Shown here: positions 1 to 7,551 of the stretch, piece by piece
How the letters are laid out: each line of letters starts with the position of its first letter
Position numbering within the stretch: position 1 is the stretch's first letter
Source of the DNA: an uncultured Prochlorococcus sp.
GTDB lineage: Bacteria; Cyanobacteriota; Cyanobacteriia; PCC-6307; Cyanobiaceae
Assembly (NCBI GenBank): GCA_902624105.1
Contig: CACNWH010000005.1
Location: 1-60,469, forward strand
Direction of reading: 5' to 3'
DNA length: 60,469 nt
The notes under the pieces: model-generated
The model's input: the letters and a program-made list of their open reading frames with translations, nothing else
Database searches by the model: none
What the model was told of the DNA's origin: nothing
Position numbers and translations under genes: made by a program

Positions 1-509
1 AAAGGGTGGAAAGAAATGAAAACTAAAATTTAAATAGTAAAAAAGTCTAAAAACATCCAACAAAACTTAAAAAAAATGAAGTTTATTAGTTTTTATAAAA
101 ATCACTTTACGAATAGAATCTAATTTTGAATAGGCTTTTGTGAAATAACAAATTTAGAAAATTAGATTTATTGAATTTCTATTCAAATGGTATGGTAGTT
201 TCAAAAGATCATATCACTCTGAATTATTTGAAGTTTAGTTATCAAATAATCTCATTAAAAGATCTAGAAGAGTAACATAAACAATTGAGTGAAGATAAAT
301 CTCTAAAGAGTTAACTCTAAGTTTAGGCCAAGTCATAGATTGATTTTAAATAGTAATAATCAATTTAATAATCCCTTATATAGTTGGAATTTCTATAGGG
401 GTTACTTCTCTCTAATAATTATTGGTTTATGTTCAGGCAAACAAATTCAGATTTTTTTCGAATTACATGTCAAGCTTAGATTTATAATTATGCTAGTTAA
501 AATAAGAAA
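1..509. other. AT-rich spacer without a convincing gene
   Basis: I see no supported gene here. A 66-codon TTG-started frame at 340-540 has no ribosome binding site, unusual composition and a 31-base overlap with the better 510-731 gene, so I do not call it. Confidence 0.4.
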
Positions 510-731
510 ATGGATTCAAACAAAAATCGACCCATACTAAATATCGATAATGCCGAATATTATATTGATTCTCTACCAGATGAAGGTAAGGGATTAGTTA
601 ATGGACTTAGAACCGCAGATGCTCAATTAAAAATGTACGAGGATACTTTAAAAATGATTAATATTGGGAAAATTAAAATGTTAGAGGATTTAAAAAAGAT
701 TGTTGAAAATATTGAACCTTTAAAAAAATGA
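510..731 (+). CDS. Small DUF6447-like protein
   Basis: This is a 73-residue soluble protein. The N-terminal pattern (L-N-I-D-x-A-E-Y-x-I-D-S-L) followed by a long amphipathic helix resembles the small DUF6447 family common in marine cyanobacteria and their phages. The function is unknown. The ATG is the first in frame. It lies on the same strand as the methyltransferase gene that follows 44 bp later. The family assignment is by pattern recognition only. Confidence 0.6.
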   Translation: MDSNKNRPILNIDNAEYYIDSLPDEGKGLVNGLRTADAQLKMYEDTLKMINIGKIKMLEDLKKIVENIEPLKK

Positions 732-775
732 TTAATAATTGATATAAATTTAGAGTTATATTGACTTTATTTTTA

Positions 776-1396
776 TTGGACTATAGACTTTTTTTTCCAG
801 CGACTCAAAGAAATAAAATTTTTATTGGAGATGTTTTATCAAAAATTCCTCTTAAAAAAGGTTTTGTTTTAGAAATTGGTAGCGGAAGTGGTCAACATGG
901 AGTTGAATTCCAAAAAAGATTTCCAGACATAATATGGCAAACAAGCGATCCTAAATTGGAATATAGAAAAAGTATTATTTCATGGATTGAACATGAAAAT
1001 TTAAATACAAAAATGCCTGAACCTCTAGAAATTGATGTTACAAAAAGTCCTTGGCCAATCCCCTTTAAATTAGTTGATAACTTACAAGCGATTATCTCTA
1101 TAAATATGATACACATAGCACATTGGGAATGTACGAAATCATTATTTAAAGAGTCTAGTAAATTACTAAATTATGGAAAATTTATTATTTTATATGGACC
1201 TTTTAAAATTGAAGATAAACATGTTAGTAAAAGTAATGAAGCATTTGATAAGTCTTTAAAAATACAAAATCATGATTGGGGTGTTAGAAACTTGGAGGAA
1301 GTAAATAAAGAAGCAATAATTAATGGTTTCCGACAAAAAGAACTTATAGAAATGCCAACTAATAATCTTATTTTAATCTATGAAAAGGTATCTTAA
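776..1396 (+). CDS. DUF938 family SAM-dependent methyltransferase
   Basis: This is a class I methyltransferase-like protein of the DUF938 family; the substrate is unknown. The N-terminal signature RLFFPATQRNK and the glycine-rich SAM loop LEIGSGSGQHGVEF are clear, followed by an acidic strand end (TSDPKLE). The reading frame is open from a TTG at 761. I prefer the TTG at 776, which gives the usual family start M-D-Y-R-L-F-F-P. Neither start has a clear Shine-Dalgarno sequence. Length of about 206 residues is typical of the family. Confidence 0.8.
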   Translation: MDYRLFFPATQRNKIFIGDVLSKIPLKKGFVLEIGSGSGQHGVEFQKRFPDIIWQTSDPKLEYRKSIISWIEHENLNTKMPEPLEIDVTKSPWPIPFKLVDNLQAIISINMIHIAHWECTKSLFKESSKLLNYGKFIILYGPFKIEDKHVSKSNEAFDKSLKIQNHDWGVRNLEEVNKEAIINGFRQKELIEMPTNNLILIYEKVS

Positions 1397-2046
1397 AAAG
1401 TTAAAAAGGAAATATTTTCATTAGGTGTTTCTAAAAAATTTATGGAATTTAATTTAAACAAATATTGATTCAAATATTATTTAATTATAGAATATTATTT
1501 TTTGTTCCCTAAACCAAATAGAATTAAGGAAATAATATTACTTAAAAGCTAAGAAGTTGAAGATCAATTTTTTGAATATATGTTTATTAATACAGACTTA
1601 ATTGTCAGAATTTATGGTGATAAATCACTTTTAAGAAAGAAGAAGATTTCTATAGAAATTCAAGAGGTAAGATAAATCTTGAAAAGAGTATGATCTCAAG
1701 GCTAGATCGAAACGAAACTATCTAGGTGAAAATGATTTTTAAAATAGGATTTTTAATAATTCGTTTCTAAATAATAAAAATACAAATTAAAAAAGCGATA
1801 TTAAGTAATAGATTTAGTGTCTTAGAAGAAAATCTCATTAATAAAAAAGGTTTTTTACTCACGTGTGTAGGAGTGCGGCGTTAACCTTGAAACCGCTAGG
1901 TAATGCCCTCGCAAAAAGGATATTTCCTTAGTTTATTTATATCTATAAAAAATATTTAAAACAAGTAAAAATTTATTATCTTACCTTATATCTTCTGTGC
2001 ACTTTTTTGCATTTAAATTTAGAATGGCTTCTTTAGTAAATTAATA
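1397..2046. other. 650-bp AT-rich spacer
   Basis: There is no convincing protein gene. A 31-codon frame starting near 1579 is too weak to call. The only striking content is the G+C-richer stretch at 1858-1945, listed separately. Confidence 0.4.
1858..1945 (+). ncRNA. Candidate non-coding RNA or repeat element (G+C-richer patch)
   Basis: A compact stretch around 1861-1913, including GGAGTGCGGCGTTAACC and ACCGCTAGGTAATGCCCTCG, is far richer in G+C than the surrounding spacer and carries no reading frame. It is followed by a weak hairpin (AAGGA, loop TATT, TCCTT, near 1916-1933) and a T-rich stretch. This could be a small RNA or one copy of a dispersed repeat. A 48-bp repeat has been described near genomic islands of high-light Prochlorococcus, but I cannot tell whether this is a copy. 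The strand is uncertain. Confidence 0.3.
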
Positions 2047-2148
2047 ATGAATTTTCATTTGTTAATTGATATTGGTTTAATTATTACTGCACTTTCTTTT
2101 GTCCTTATACTAAGAGCAAGAGGTAATGCCGCAAAAAAATTAAAATAA
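2047..2148 (+). CDS. 33-residue single-span membrane microprotein
   Basis: ATG to TAA encodes 33 residues: one hydrophobic span (residues ~6-24, ending V-L-I-L) followed by a basic tail (RARGNAAKKLK). The N-out/basic-tail pattern fits a small membrane protein. Function is unknown. There is no clear Shine-Dalgarno sequence. It lies 66 bp before the SRAP gene. Confidence 0.45.
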   Translation: MNFHLLIDIGLIITALSFVLILRARGNAAKKLK

Positions 2149-2214
2149 GAATAAATCAAAAATTTATTAATGAGAAAGCAATTTACTTTTATATTCGCAT
2201 TGGTTTTATAAATA

Positions 2215-2853
2215 ATGTGTGGAAGATTTGAATTGAAAACTAAATATGATTCCTTACCAAAAATCTTAAAAGAGGAAATTCCACCTGGATTTACTAGTAA
2301 ATATGAGACTCAAAATCTTATTAAGCCTACTGATCCAGTTTTAGTTATAAAAAATGAAGGTAAAATGAAAACAACATTTATGTATTGGGGCTTTATATCT
2401 CCATGGGCAAAGGATCCTTTTAACAAATCAACTCCAAGACCATTCAATGCTCGTTTAGAGACAGTGGGAGAAAAAAAATTATTTCAGTCTAGTTGGAGGT
2501 ATAAAAGATGTTTGATACCTGCTACTGGTTTTTTTGAAAAAGGATTTCGAATAAGAAAGAAAAATTATGGAACTTTTTGGCTAGGCGGAATTTGGTCGAG
2601 ATGGTTTTCTGCTGATGGGGCAGAGTTAGAAAGTTTTTGTGTCTTAACAACAGATCCAAATAGATTAATAAGACCTCTTCACCACAGAATGCCTTGTGTT
2701 ATTCCAAATGGATTTGAAGAACTATGGACGAAAAATTTCCAAAATGCTGATGAACTTAACCGATTACTTCATATTATAAAATGGTGGTCTCCAGAAGATT
2801 GGATAGTGGAAAAAATAAATAATTCTTCTGTCTGTCAAATGAGCTTATTTTAA
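2215..2853 (+). CDS. yedK: SRAP-domain protein (HMCES/YedK family)
   Basis: This is a SOS-response-associated peptidase-family protein. Family members form a thiazolidine DNA-protein crosslink with abasic sites in single-stranded DNA through Cys2 after removal of Met1. The sequence begins M-C-G-R-F, giving the catalytic Cys2. It also has the conserved FNARLETV segment and the RCLIPATGFFE segment with the active-site glutamate, and HHRMPCV near residue 160. At 212 residues it has normal full length. It is next to clpS on the same strand, with no evidence for a shared operon beyond spacing (39 bp). Confidence 0.9.
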   Translation: MCGRFELKTKYDSLPKILKEEIPPGFTSKYETQNLIKPTDPVLVIKNEGKMKTTFMYWGFISPWAKDPFNKSTPRPFNARLETVGEKKLFQSSWRYKRCLIPATGFFEKGFRIRKKNYGTFWLGGIWSRWFSADGAELESFCVLTTDPNRLIRPLHHRMPCVIPNGFEELWTKNFQNADELNRLLHIIKWWSPEDWIVEKINNSSVCQMSLF

Positions 2854-2892
2854 ATAGTAATAATATAAATTTTAAATACAAAAAAATTAAAT

Positions 2893-3198
2893 ATGGAAAT
2901 TTTCAATACAGTTTCTAATCTAGATAGTACAGTTTTGGATCAAAATACTGCAAAAAGAAAATATCCAGAGGCTAGGGTAATCGTACTTGATGATGATTTC
3001 AATACTTTTGAACATGTAGCAAATTGTCTTGAGACTATCATCCCAGAAATGAGTAGAGAAAGATCTTGGAATCTTGCTGTTAAAGTAGATAGTGAAGGTT
3101 CGGCAGAAGTATGGAGAGGCCCCCTTGAACAGGCAGAGCTGTATCATCAGCAACTTCTAAGCAAAGGATTAACAATGGCACCAATTGAAGAAGTATAA
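2893..3198 (+). CDS. clpS: ClpS-type Clp protease adaptor
   Basis: This is an adaptor that delivers N-degron substrates to ClpC/ClpP in the cytoplasm. Residues 25-50 carry the ClpS core VIVLDDDFNTFEHVANCL, corresponding to the classic N-D-D-x-x-T motif, here D-D-D-F-N-T. The C-terminal half has the QAELYHQQLLSKGLTMAP helix typical of ClpS. The 101-residue length is normal. The Asn-to-Asp change in the loop suggests it may be a ClpS2-like paralogue with altered specificity; that is inference. Confidence 0.88.
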   Translation: MEIFNTVSNLDSTVLDQNTAKRKYPEARVIVLDDDFNTFEHVANCLETIIPEMSRERSWNLAVKVDSEGSAEVWRGPLEQAELYHQQLLSKGLTMAPIEEV

Positions 3199-3331
3199 AT
3201 TTTCTTGATTTACATAGTAAATATAAAGAGCTTTCAGAAAATCTTAAAATTTACTCAACTTTTAAATATCTATACAGTTAAATAGTAGACAAATTTCTGA
3301 TATTTGCTTTTATTTAATAAAAGGTATTTTC

Positions 3332-3460
3332 ATGCGAATTTCATTGTTTGCAAAATTAATTTTCTTTCTAGCTCTATATTGCATTTCTGATCTTTCAATT
3401 AAAAATAATATCTTAAGAAAAGTTATTAGAAAAGCTAACAGAGCTAAACAAATTTATTGA
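3332..3460 (+). CDS. 42-residue membrane microprotein, copy 1 of a tandem pair
   Basis: The protein starts M-R-I-S-L-F-A-K-L-I-F, has one hydrophobic N-terminal segment and ends R-A-K-Q-I-Y. The gene at 3652-3780 encodes a same-length relative with the same start (M-R-I-x-x-x-A-K-L-I-F) and end (K-A-K-x-I-Y). Conservation of both ends across diverged DNA indicates real coding genes. No function is recognised. Confidence 0.6.
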   Translation: MRISLFAKLIFFLALYCISDLSIKNNILRKVIRKANRAKQIY

Positions 3461-3651
3461 TAAAAAATTAATTATTTGCTTGTGTTTGTTCCAAATTAAT
3501 ATTTTTGTTTAAATCTTATAAATGTCTGTTTAATTCTGATATCGAAATAGATTAATACAATTGTCCAAGAAAGAATTTTAATTATTAAAAAAGAATGAGG
3601 AGATTTAAATAATTCTAAGTATTTATAATGTATCTATAAAAATCTTTTAAT

Positions 3652-3780
3652 ATGCGAATCCCTTTTTTGGCAAAATTAATTTTTATTGTAGCTCTTTTTT
3701 CTCTTTCTTATTTTTCAAAAAAGTATTCTCAGAAAAAAAATATAGTTCGCAAATCTAAAAAAGCTAAACCAATTTATTAA
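3652..3780 (+). CDS. 42-residue membrane microprotein, copy 2 of a tandem pair
   Basis: This is a paralogue of 3332-3460, with the same 42-residue length, hydrophobic N-terminal segment (residues ~5-20) and basic C-terminal half ending K-A-K-P-I-Y. The middle of the protein has diverged while both termini match. It may be an exported or membrane-anchored peptide. Function unknown. Confidence 0.6.
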   Translation: MRIPFLAKLIFIVALFSLSYFSKKYSQKKNIVRKSKKAKPIY

Positions 3781-3896
3781 AGATAATTATTAAAAAATTT
3801 TATAGTAACTAGTACTTATTTTTAATTAAATTCTTTACATAAATAATTTAATTAAAAGAATCATGATATAAATCAATCTAACGAAAAAATTTTCTA

Positions 3897-4052
3897 ATGA
3901 ATAAGCATTTAATTTCTTCAAATAATAAAGATGATATTGATCATATAGATTCTTACTTTGAATGTATTAGCGAATGTTGCATTATTAATGGACATAAAGA
4001 ATGTATTACTCGATGTGTTGAAATCTATCTTAAGGGTGGGAATGGTGAATAA
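3897..4052 (+). CDS. 51-residue cysteine-rich small protein
   Basis: The frame encodes 51 residues, with cysteines in the pattern C-x3-C-C-x7-C-x3-C inside YFECISECCIINGHKECITR. The spacing of paired cysteines suggests a metal site or disulphide-stapled helical hairpin. There is no signal peptide. Similar cysteine-paired small proteins are common in Prochlorococcus, but I do not recognise a named family. Confidence 0.55.
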   Translation: MNKHLISSNNKDDIDHIDSYFECISECCIINGHKECITRCVEIYLKGGNGE

Positions 4053-4109
4053 AACATATTCTCCCTGAAGATAAACTATAATCTAAATATATGAATTATT
4101 ATTTATTTT

Positions 4110-4592
4110 TTATATTAATAAACTAATAATAATTGGAATTAATAATGCACAAAACATAATCCATATCCAGATAGCTAGATTTATTTTATGTATTTTTTTT
4201 CCTATTTTTAGTGTTTTGTTTTTTTGATATTTTGAATAAAAATAAATTGGATTAATAGATAACCTTATCTTTTCGGCAATAGCATATTTTTTAATGAGAA
4301 AATCTAATTCTTTTTGTATTTGTGGATCTTTTAATTTCTTATCTATTTTTTGGTTATGTTCAATTACCTCATTAAAGTGATCAGTTTGAAATTTAGGAAA
4401 ATCTCTATTATCTAATGTTTTTTGTCTCAAAGTAATCCATTCTTTTGATGTCATATCTTTTGGTATTTGGGAATCTTTATTATATTTTCTCAAAAATGCA
4501 ATTATTGCTGTATTTGTTGAAGGATCAGGTTTACGAATTAAATCAGGTCTTTTCTTTTGGATAATATATAAGTCTTTCTTGGAATATTTCAT
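4110..4592 (-). CDS. Hypothetical protein with C-terminal membrane anchor
   Basis: This is a 160-residue protein with a charged, helical soluble part (residues 1-130) and one C-terminal transmembrane segment (about 137-160, IWIWIMFCALLIPIIISLLI), so it is tail-anchored. I recognise no family. The ATG lies directly behind a hairpin and T-run (4593-4618), an unusual arrangement described separately. Confidence 0.6.
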   Translation of the reverse strand: MKYSKKDLYIIQKKRPDLIRKPDPSTNTAIIAFLRKYNKDSQIPKDMTSKEWITLRQKTLDNRDFPKFQTDHFNEVIEHNQKIDKKLKDPQIQKELDFLIKKYAIAEKIRLSINPIYFYSKYQKNKTLKIGKKIHKINLAIWIWIMFCALLIPIIISLLI

Positions 4593-4618
4593 AAAAAAGA
4601 GGGAAGTTTCCCCTCTAA
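4593..4618 (-). terminator. Terminator-like hairpin immediately upstream of an ATG
   Basis: On the minus strand the order is AGAGGG, loop GAAACTT, CCCTCT, then a run of T and the ATG of the 160-residue gene. Stem plus T-run is a textbook intrinsic terminator, yet no bases are left for a separate promoter and ribosome binding site. It may end an upstream leader RNA or attenuate the gene. Confidence 0.55.
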
Positions 4619-4636
4619 TTTAGATCAGCTGTCAAC
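4611..4636. repeat. 26-bp intergenic repeat, copy 1
   Basis: CCCTCTAATTTAGATCAGCT followed by GTCAAC. It matches 6939-6964 at 25 of 26 positions. Read on the minus strand it starts GTTGACAGCTGATCTAAATT. Weaker relatives occur near 5748, 8344 and 8586. Confidence 0.6.
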
Positions 4637-4867
4637 CAATACTAATCTAAATCATCCAGAGCAAAAAAATTCTGCTGCCAAAATATTTTTTAAATAGATG
4701 CTTGTTCAAGTGCATATAAATATAAGCTTGAAGAGATGATTATTAAAACAATTTTAGAGGATTTATTAATCTTCAAATTTGATGATATTGATAAGGCTGA
4801 ATTCACTTTAATTTTAAATTTTTTCAACAATAACATTATTTAAAACTTTACTATTAAGTTTTAAAAA

Positions 4868-5023
4868 TTATATTTTTAACAAAAAGGTTATTTCTTGATT
4901 ATTAATTGGTGAACATTCTGTTGGATAACTAATAACTTTTCTTGATATAACTGCAGTAATTATCGCTATTAAACCTAAAAAAAATAGATATTTTGATCTT
5001 GAATTAGCTAAAAAATTTTTCAT
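4868..5023 (-). CDS. 51-residue membrane microprotein
   Basis: ATG to TAA, 51 residues: a short basic start (M-K-N-F-L-A-N-S-R-S-K-Y), one transmembrane segment (residues ~12-27) and a polar tail with one cysteine. A 27-codon hydrophobic frame (5025-5108, same strand) ends one base upstream and may be a coupled partner, but it is too short to call on its own. A 35-codon plus-strand frame at 4736-4843 is also weak. Function unknown. Confidence 0.45.
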   Translation of the reverse strand: MKNFLANSRSKYLFFLGLIAIITAVISRKVISYPTECSPINNQEITFLLKI

Positions 5024-5263
5024 TTTAAAGTTTTACTGATTGAATAAGTCTTTGAAAAATAGCCAAAAAGACTACGATTAATAATAGCCCTATATTATGG
5101 TTTTTCATTAATGGTTTTTTATTATCTTTTTAAATTTTAATTCTTGTTCAATTATTTCGAGACTTAATTGCTTTAATTAATCTTTTAAATTCTTTTATAT
5201 TTTTATTTATTTTTTAGGCGCGATCTTTAATGTTGTATGTGCAAAACCTATAGTAATAACAAA

Positions 5264-5452
5264 CTAGGGACTGCATATGTTATTGCTATGCCATAAATAA
5301 TTATTTATCAGTAATTTTATTAGTAAGTATTTGATTTTCCTTTTATTTTTTGGAGTTGGTTTGTAAACAGCTCTATTACAAACAGCAACTGCTAGCGAAT
5401 CTTTTGTCGCTTTAACCAGCAAAGCAAGATTTTTCTTCTTTTTGTTAATCAA
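5264..5452 (-). CDS. Doubtful 62-residue basic protein
   Basis: The frame starts at TTG and encodes a basic protein. A central segment (ATKDSLAVAVCNRAVYKP) looks protein-like, whereas the C-terminal part looks like read-through. It may be a frameshifted remnant. No family is recognised. Confidence 0.3.
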   Translation of the reverse strand: MINKKKKNLALLVKATKDSLAVAVCNRAVYKPTPKNKRKIKYLLIKLLINNYLWHSNNICSP

Positions 5453-5491
5453 ATGGGCTTTGTTTTTTAAACATTTACTCTACCTTTGTGA

Positions 5492-5690
5492 TTACCTTTT
5501 TGAAGGAACTAAATTAATCGATATATTTTCAAATTTCTTTTTTAGAGAATTTAAATTATTTAATAGATTTTTTTCTTCATCATTAAAATATTATTTTTTT
5601 AGCTGATTCTTGCGAAATTAAAATTAAATTGACTGCAATTAAAGTAATGTTTGCTCTAGGAGTTTTTACACAATTTTTAAGAATATATGC
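5492..5690 (-). pseudogene. Frameshifted small gene remnant
   Basis: On the minus strand one frame reads through TPRANITLIAVNLILISQES and stops at TAATGA. A shifted frame continues NDEEKNLLNNLNSLKKKFEN and ends with TAA at 5492-5494. A single-base shift in the T-run at the junction would join them into one protein of ~65 residues. This is my reading from translation only; no homologue is known. Confidence 0.3.
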
Positions 5691-5813
5691 TTCTTTATGA
5701 GGAGACAAAAAAAACAGGGGATTTAATTATTAAGATGAGATTAGTTGTTAACCATAATCACTTAAAGAGGTACAGATAATAAAGGCTTTGTTTAAAAATA
5801 TTTATTTGAAATA

Positions 5814-5849
5814 AAAAAGCCAGCCTGTATCCCTACTAGCTGGCTTTTT
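5814..5849. terminator. Bidirectional intrinsic terminator after the hli operon
   Basis: AAAAAGCCAGC and GCTGGCTTTTT form a perfect 11-base inverted repeat around a 14-base loop. On the minus strand it closes the hli operon (stop at 5870). The symmetrical A and T runs allow termination in both directions. Confidence 0.85.
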
Positions 5850-5869
5850 ACGATATTAGTTGAAAAAAT

Positions 5870-5980
5870 TTAGATAAGTGTGTTCATCGTTGAAGTCATA
5901 CTTAAAATTACTGCAACAAAGAAAATATAAGGAATTGCCCTTAGAGGGACATATCGCTGATTATTAGAGATGAAATCCAT
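5870..5980 (-). CDS. 36-residue membrane microprotein in the hli operon
   Basis: The ATG begins directly after the hli stop codon, so the two are almost certainly cotranscribed and translationally coupled. The product is a single-span protein (residues ~13-29, around PYIFFVAVILSM). It lacks the chlorophyll-binding E-x-x-N-G-R motif of Hli proteins. It may be a small partner of the Hli protein. A strong terminator follows. Confidence 0.6.
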   Translation of the reverse strand: MDFISNNQRYVPLRAIPYIFFVAVILSMTSTMNTLI

Positions 5981-6115
5981 TTATACAAAACCAGGAATAA
6001 TCTGACCTGTTGTTAGATAAGCACCAACAAGAGCGATAAAGCCCATCATCGCAAATCTTCCGTTGAGCTTTTCAGCTACAATCTTTTCCTTTTCAATTGT
6101 TTTTGATTCTTTCAT
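5981..6115 (-). CDS. hli: High-light-inducible protein (one-helix LHC-like)
   Basis: This is a 44-residue Hli protein, a thylakoid-membrane single-helix relative of light-harvesting proteins that binds chlorophyll and carotenoid and protects during light or other stress. The diagnostic motif AEKLNGRFAMMGF carries the E-x-x-N-G-R-x-A-M-x-G chlorophyll-binding pattern. It is followed by the rest of the helix and a short tail ending I-P-G-F-V. The helix contains G-A-Y-L-T-T-G-Q, typical of the short Prochlorococcus and cyanophage forms. It heads a two-gene unit closed by the 5814-5849 terminator. Confidence 0.92.
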   Translation of the reverse strand: MKESKTIEKEKIVAEKLNGRFAMMGFIALVGAYLTTGQIIPGFV

Positions 6116-6364
6116 TTAATCGTTTTTTTGTTTAGCTAAGACGCTTTCTAATGCAATCTTGAAACCACTTTAACGACAAGGAGAGATCAGCGTGAGTATA
6201 ATTACTTATCCTGATATATCTATAAGTTAAACTTATCTATTCACAAGTCTATATTAGTTAAAATATATTTTAAAAATAGGTTGTGATTAATAGTTATGCT
6301 TTGCAACTTCAGGATTGGATTATTTTATAATGAAGAGAATAATAAATTAATATTAAATTTAATT

Positions 6365-6616
6365 TTAAAAATTCCTCTTATATAAATTAGTTTTTTTCCA
6401 ACCTTCTTTGAGCATATCTTTATATTCTTTATAACCATCTTCAATGGTTTCAATCTTGCTTCCTTTCCAAACTGGTTTTGTTGAAGTTCTAAAAATATAA
6501 CCAAAATCTATTTCCATATAGTCATTTTCTTTATATGCGATATTTTCATATTTACGAAATCTTTTTAATCGATTTCTTTGTTTATTCATTAGGAATAATT
6601 CTTCAGTTAATTTCAT
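6365..6616 (-). CDS. DUF1651-like small protein
   Basis: This is an 83-residue soluble protein. The pattern W-K-G-S-K (after T-K-P-V) and a C-terminal M-L-K-E-G-W-K-K-T resemble DUF1651, a family almost confined to marine picocyanobacteria and of unknown function. The start overlaps the stop of the upstream 39-residue gene (ATGA), so translational coupling is likely. Confidence 0.55.
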   Translation of the reverse strand: MKLTEELFLMNKQRNRLKRFRKYENIAYKENDYMEIDFGYIFRTSTKPVWKGSKIETIEDGYKEYKDMLKEGWKKTNLYKRNF

Positions 6617-6732
6617 TTCTTATTCTTTACTAACCATGGAAAAAGATTAGCTAATACTGTCTTTAAGTTTTTAAGATAATAAAATAATGAGATCAAACTC
6701 AAAATTATTATTAAAGTAATTATTAATTTCAT
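6613..6732 (-). CDS. 39-residue membrane microprotein coupled to the DUF1651-like gene
   Basis: ATG to TGA encodes 39 residues: one strongly hydrophobic helix (residues 3-19, ITLIIILSLISLFYYL region) and a basic tail ending K-N-K-K. Its TGA overlaps the ATG of the next gene by four bases. Function unknown. Confidence 0.5.
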   Translation of the reverse strand: MKLIITLIIILSLISLFYYLKNLKTVLANLFPWLVKNKK

Positions 6733-6776
6733 CTGTTGTTAACTTCTTGTTAGGTAAATAATTGTTGTCATAGTTT

Positions 6777-6902
6777 TTATTTCAAAGATACCGAAGTTAC
6801 TAAGAGTTGAATTATTTTATTTATTTGTTGAAACCAACTTGGAAAGTCATCTGAAATAAAATGCAGGCTTAATCCAAATAATAAAACTAATGGTAAGCCC
6901 AT
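6777..6902 (-). CDS. 41-residue membrane microprotein
   Basis: The frame encodes a hydrophobic start (MGLPLVLLFGLSLHF) followed by a polar amphipathic part (DDFPSWFQQINKII). The open frame extends a little upstream without a normal start codon, so the true N-terminus is uncertain. Function unknown. Confidence 0.4.
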   Translation of the reverse strand: MGLPLVLLFGLSLHFISDDFPSWFQQINKIIQLLVTSVSLK

Positions 6903-6938
6903 AACTAGAAATAATCCACTTAAATAGAAAGTTTTTAT

Positions 6939-6964
6939 CCCTCTAATTTAGATCAGCTATCAAC
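6939..6964. repeat. 26-bp intergenic repeat, copy 2
   Basis: CCCTCTAATTTAGATCAGCT followed by ATCAAC, one mismatch from the copy at 4611-4636. Here it lies ~37 bp upstream of the 41-residue minus-strand gene, so a promoter or leader role is possible. Confidence 0.6.
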
Positions 6965-7105
6965 GATTACTTTTTATAAGGACTTTATCCTTTCTAATTA
7001 AAATCAATTATTTTGCTCTTTAAATCGTAAAGGTTAGTTCTTTCCTCTCCTTTTGTAATTATGAATCTTCATATCTCTTTAGCTTCATATATTTAAAATT
7101 CTTCT

Positions 7106-7260
7106 TTATTTTAATAGCGATGGTTCTTTACCCAATAAACCAATAATCTTTCTATTATCAATAAAAAATATTTATTGCTTGATCCTCACTAGCATTATTT
7201 TCAGTAAGTCCTCTAACTTCTGATCTATTGAAATTAATAAGCCAATTTCCTCTCGTTCTA
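7106..7260 (-). pseudogene. Frameshifted small gene remnant
   Basis: The minus strand reads TRGNWLINFNRSEVRGLTEN and on to D-Q-A-I-N-I-F-Y-stop. A one-base shift in the TTTTTT run continues F-I-D-N-R-K-I-I-G-L-L-G-K-E-P-S-L-L-K-stop at 7106-7108. The two halves join into one plausible small protein, so this looks like a decayed gene, or less likely a slippage site. No start codon is clear. Confidence 0.35.
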
Positions 7261-7263
7261 TTA

Positions 7264-7551
7264 TTAACGCTCAAAGTATCTACAAAGAAAATCAAAGTGT
7301 TCATATTTCATGCTAATAGTTTTGAATTTATCAGTTTCAATTGTTCCATTATTTTTTAATTCAACTTTTAAAGTTGGATGTTTTATCTTGTAAGCAGGGT
7401 TTAATCCCACTCGTTTTGCTCGCTTGTGCATATCTTTTTTTACTTCAGGATTACAGCCACAAAATAAAATAGAAGGTCTAATAATCTTACCAGCCGAAAC
7501 TTTTTCGATTTTTTCTTTTATCTCTTCTGCAATTCTCTCAATAATTGTCAT
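7264..7551 (-). CDS. Hypothetical protein downstream of ligase-like gene
   Basis: This is a 95-residue soluble protein with the short motif L-F-C-G-C-N-P and a basic middle. It starts one base inside the stop codon of the ligase-like gene (TAATG), so the pair is cotranscribed and coupled. I recognise no family. Confidence 0.55.
   Translation of the reverse strand: MTIIERIAEEIKEKIEKVSAGKIIRPSILFCGCNPEVKKDMHKRAKRVGLNPAYKIKHPTLKVELKNNGTIETDKFKTISMKYEHFDFLCRYFER

Noticed and set aside
340-540. 66-codon frame
   Set aside because: TTG start, no ribosome binding site, unlikely composition and overlap with a better gene.
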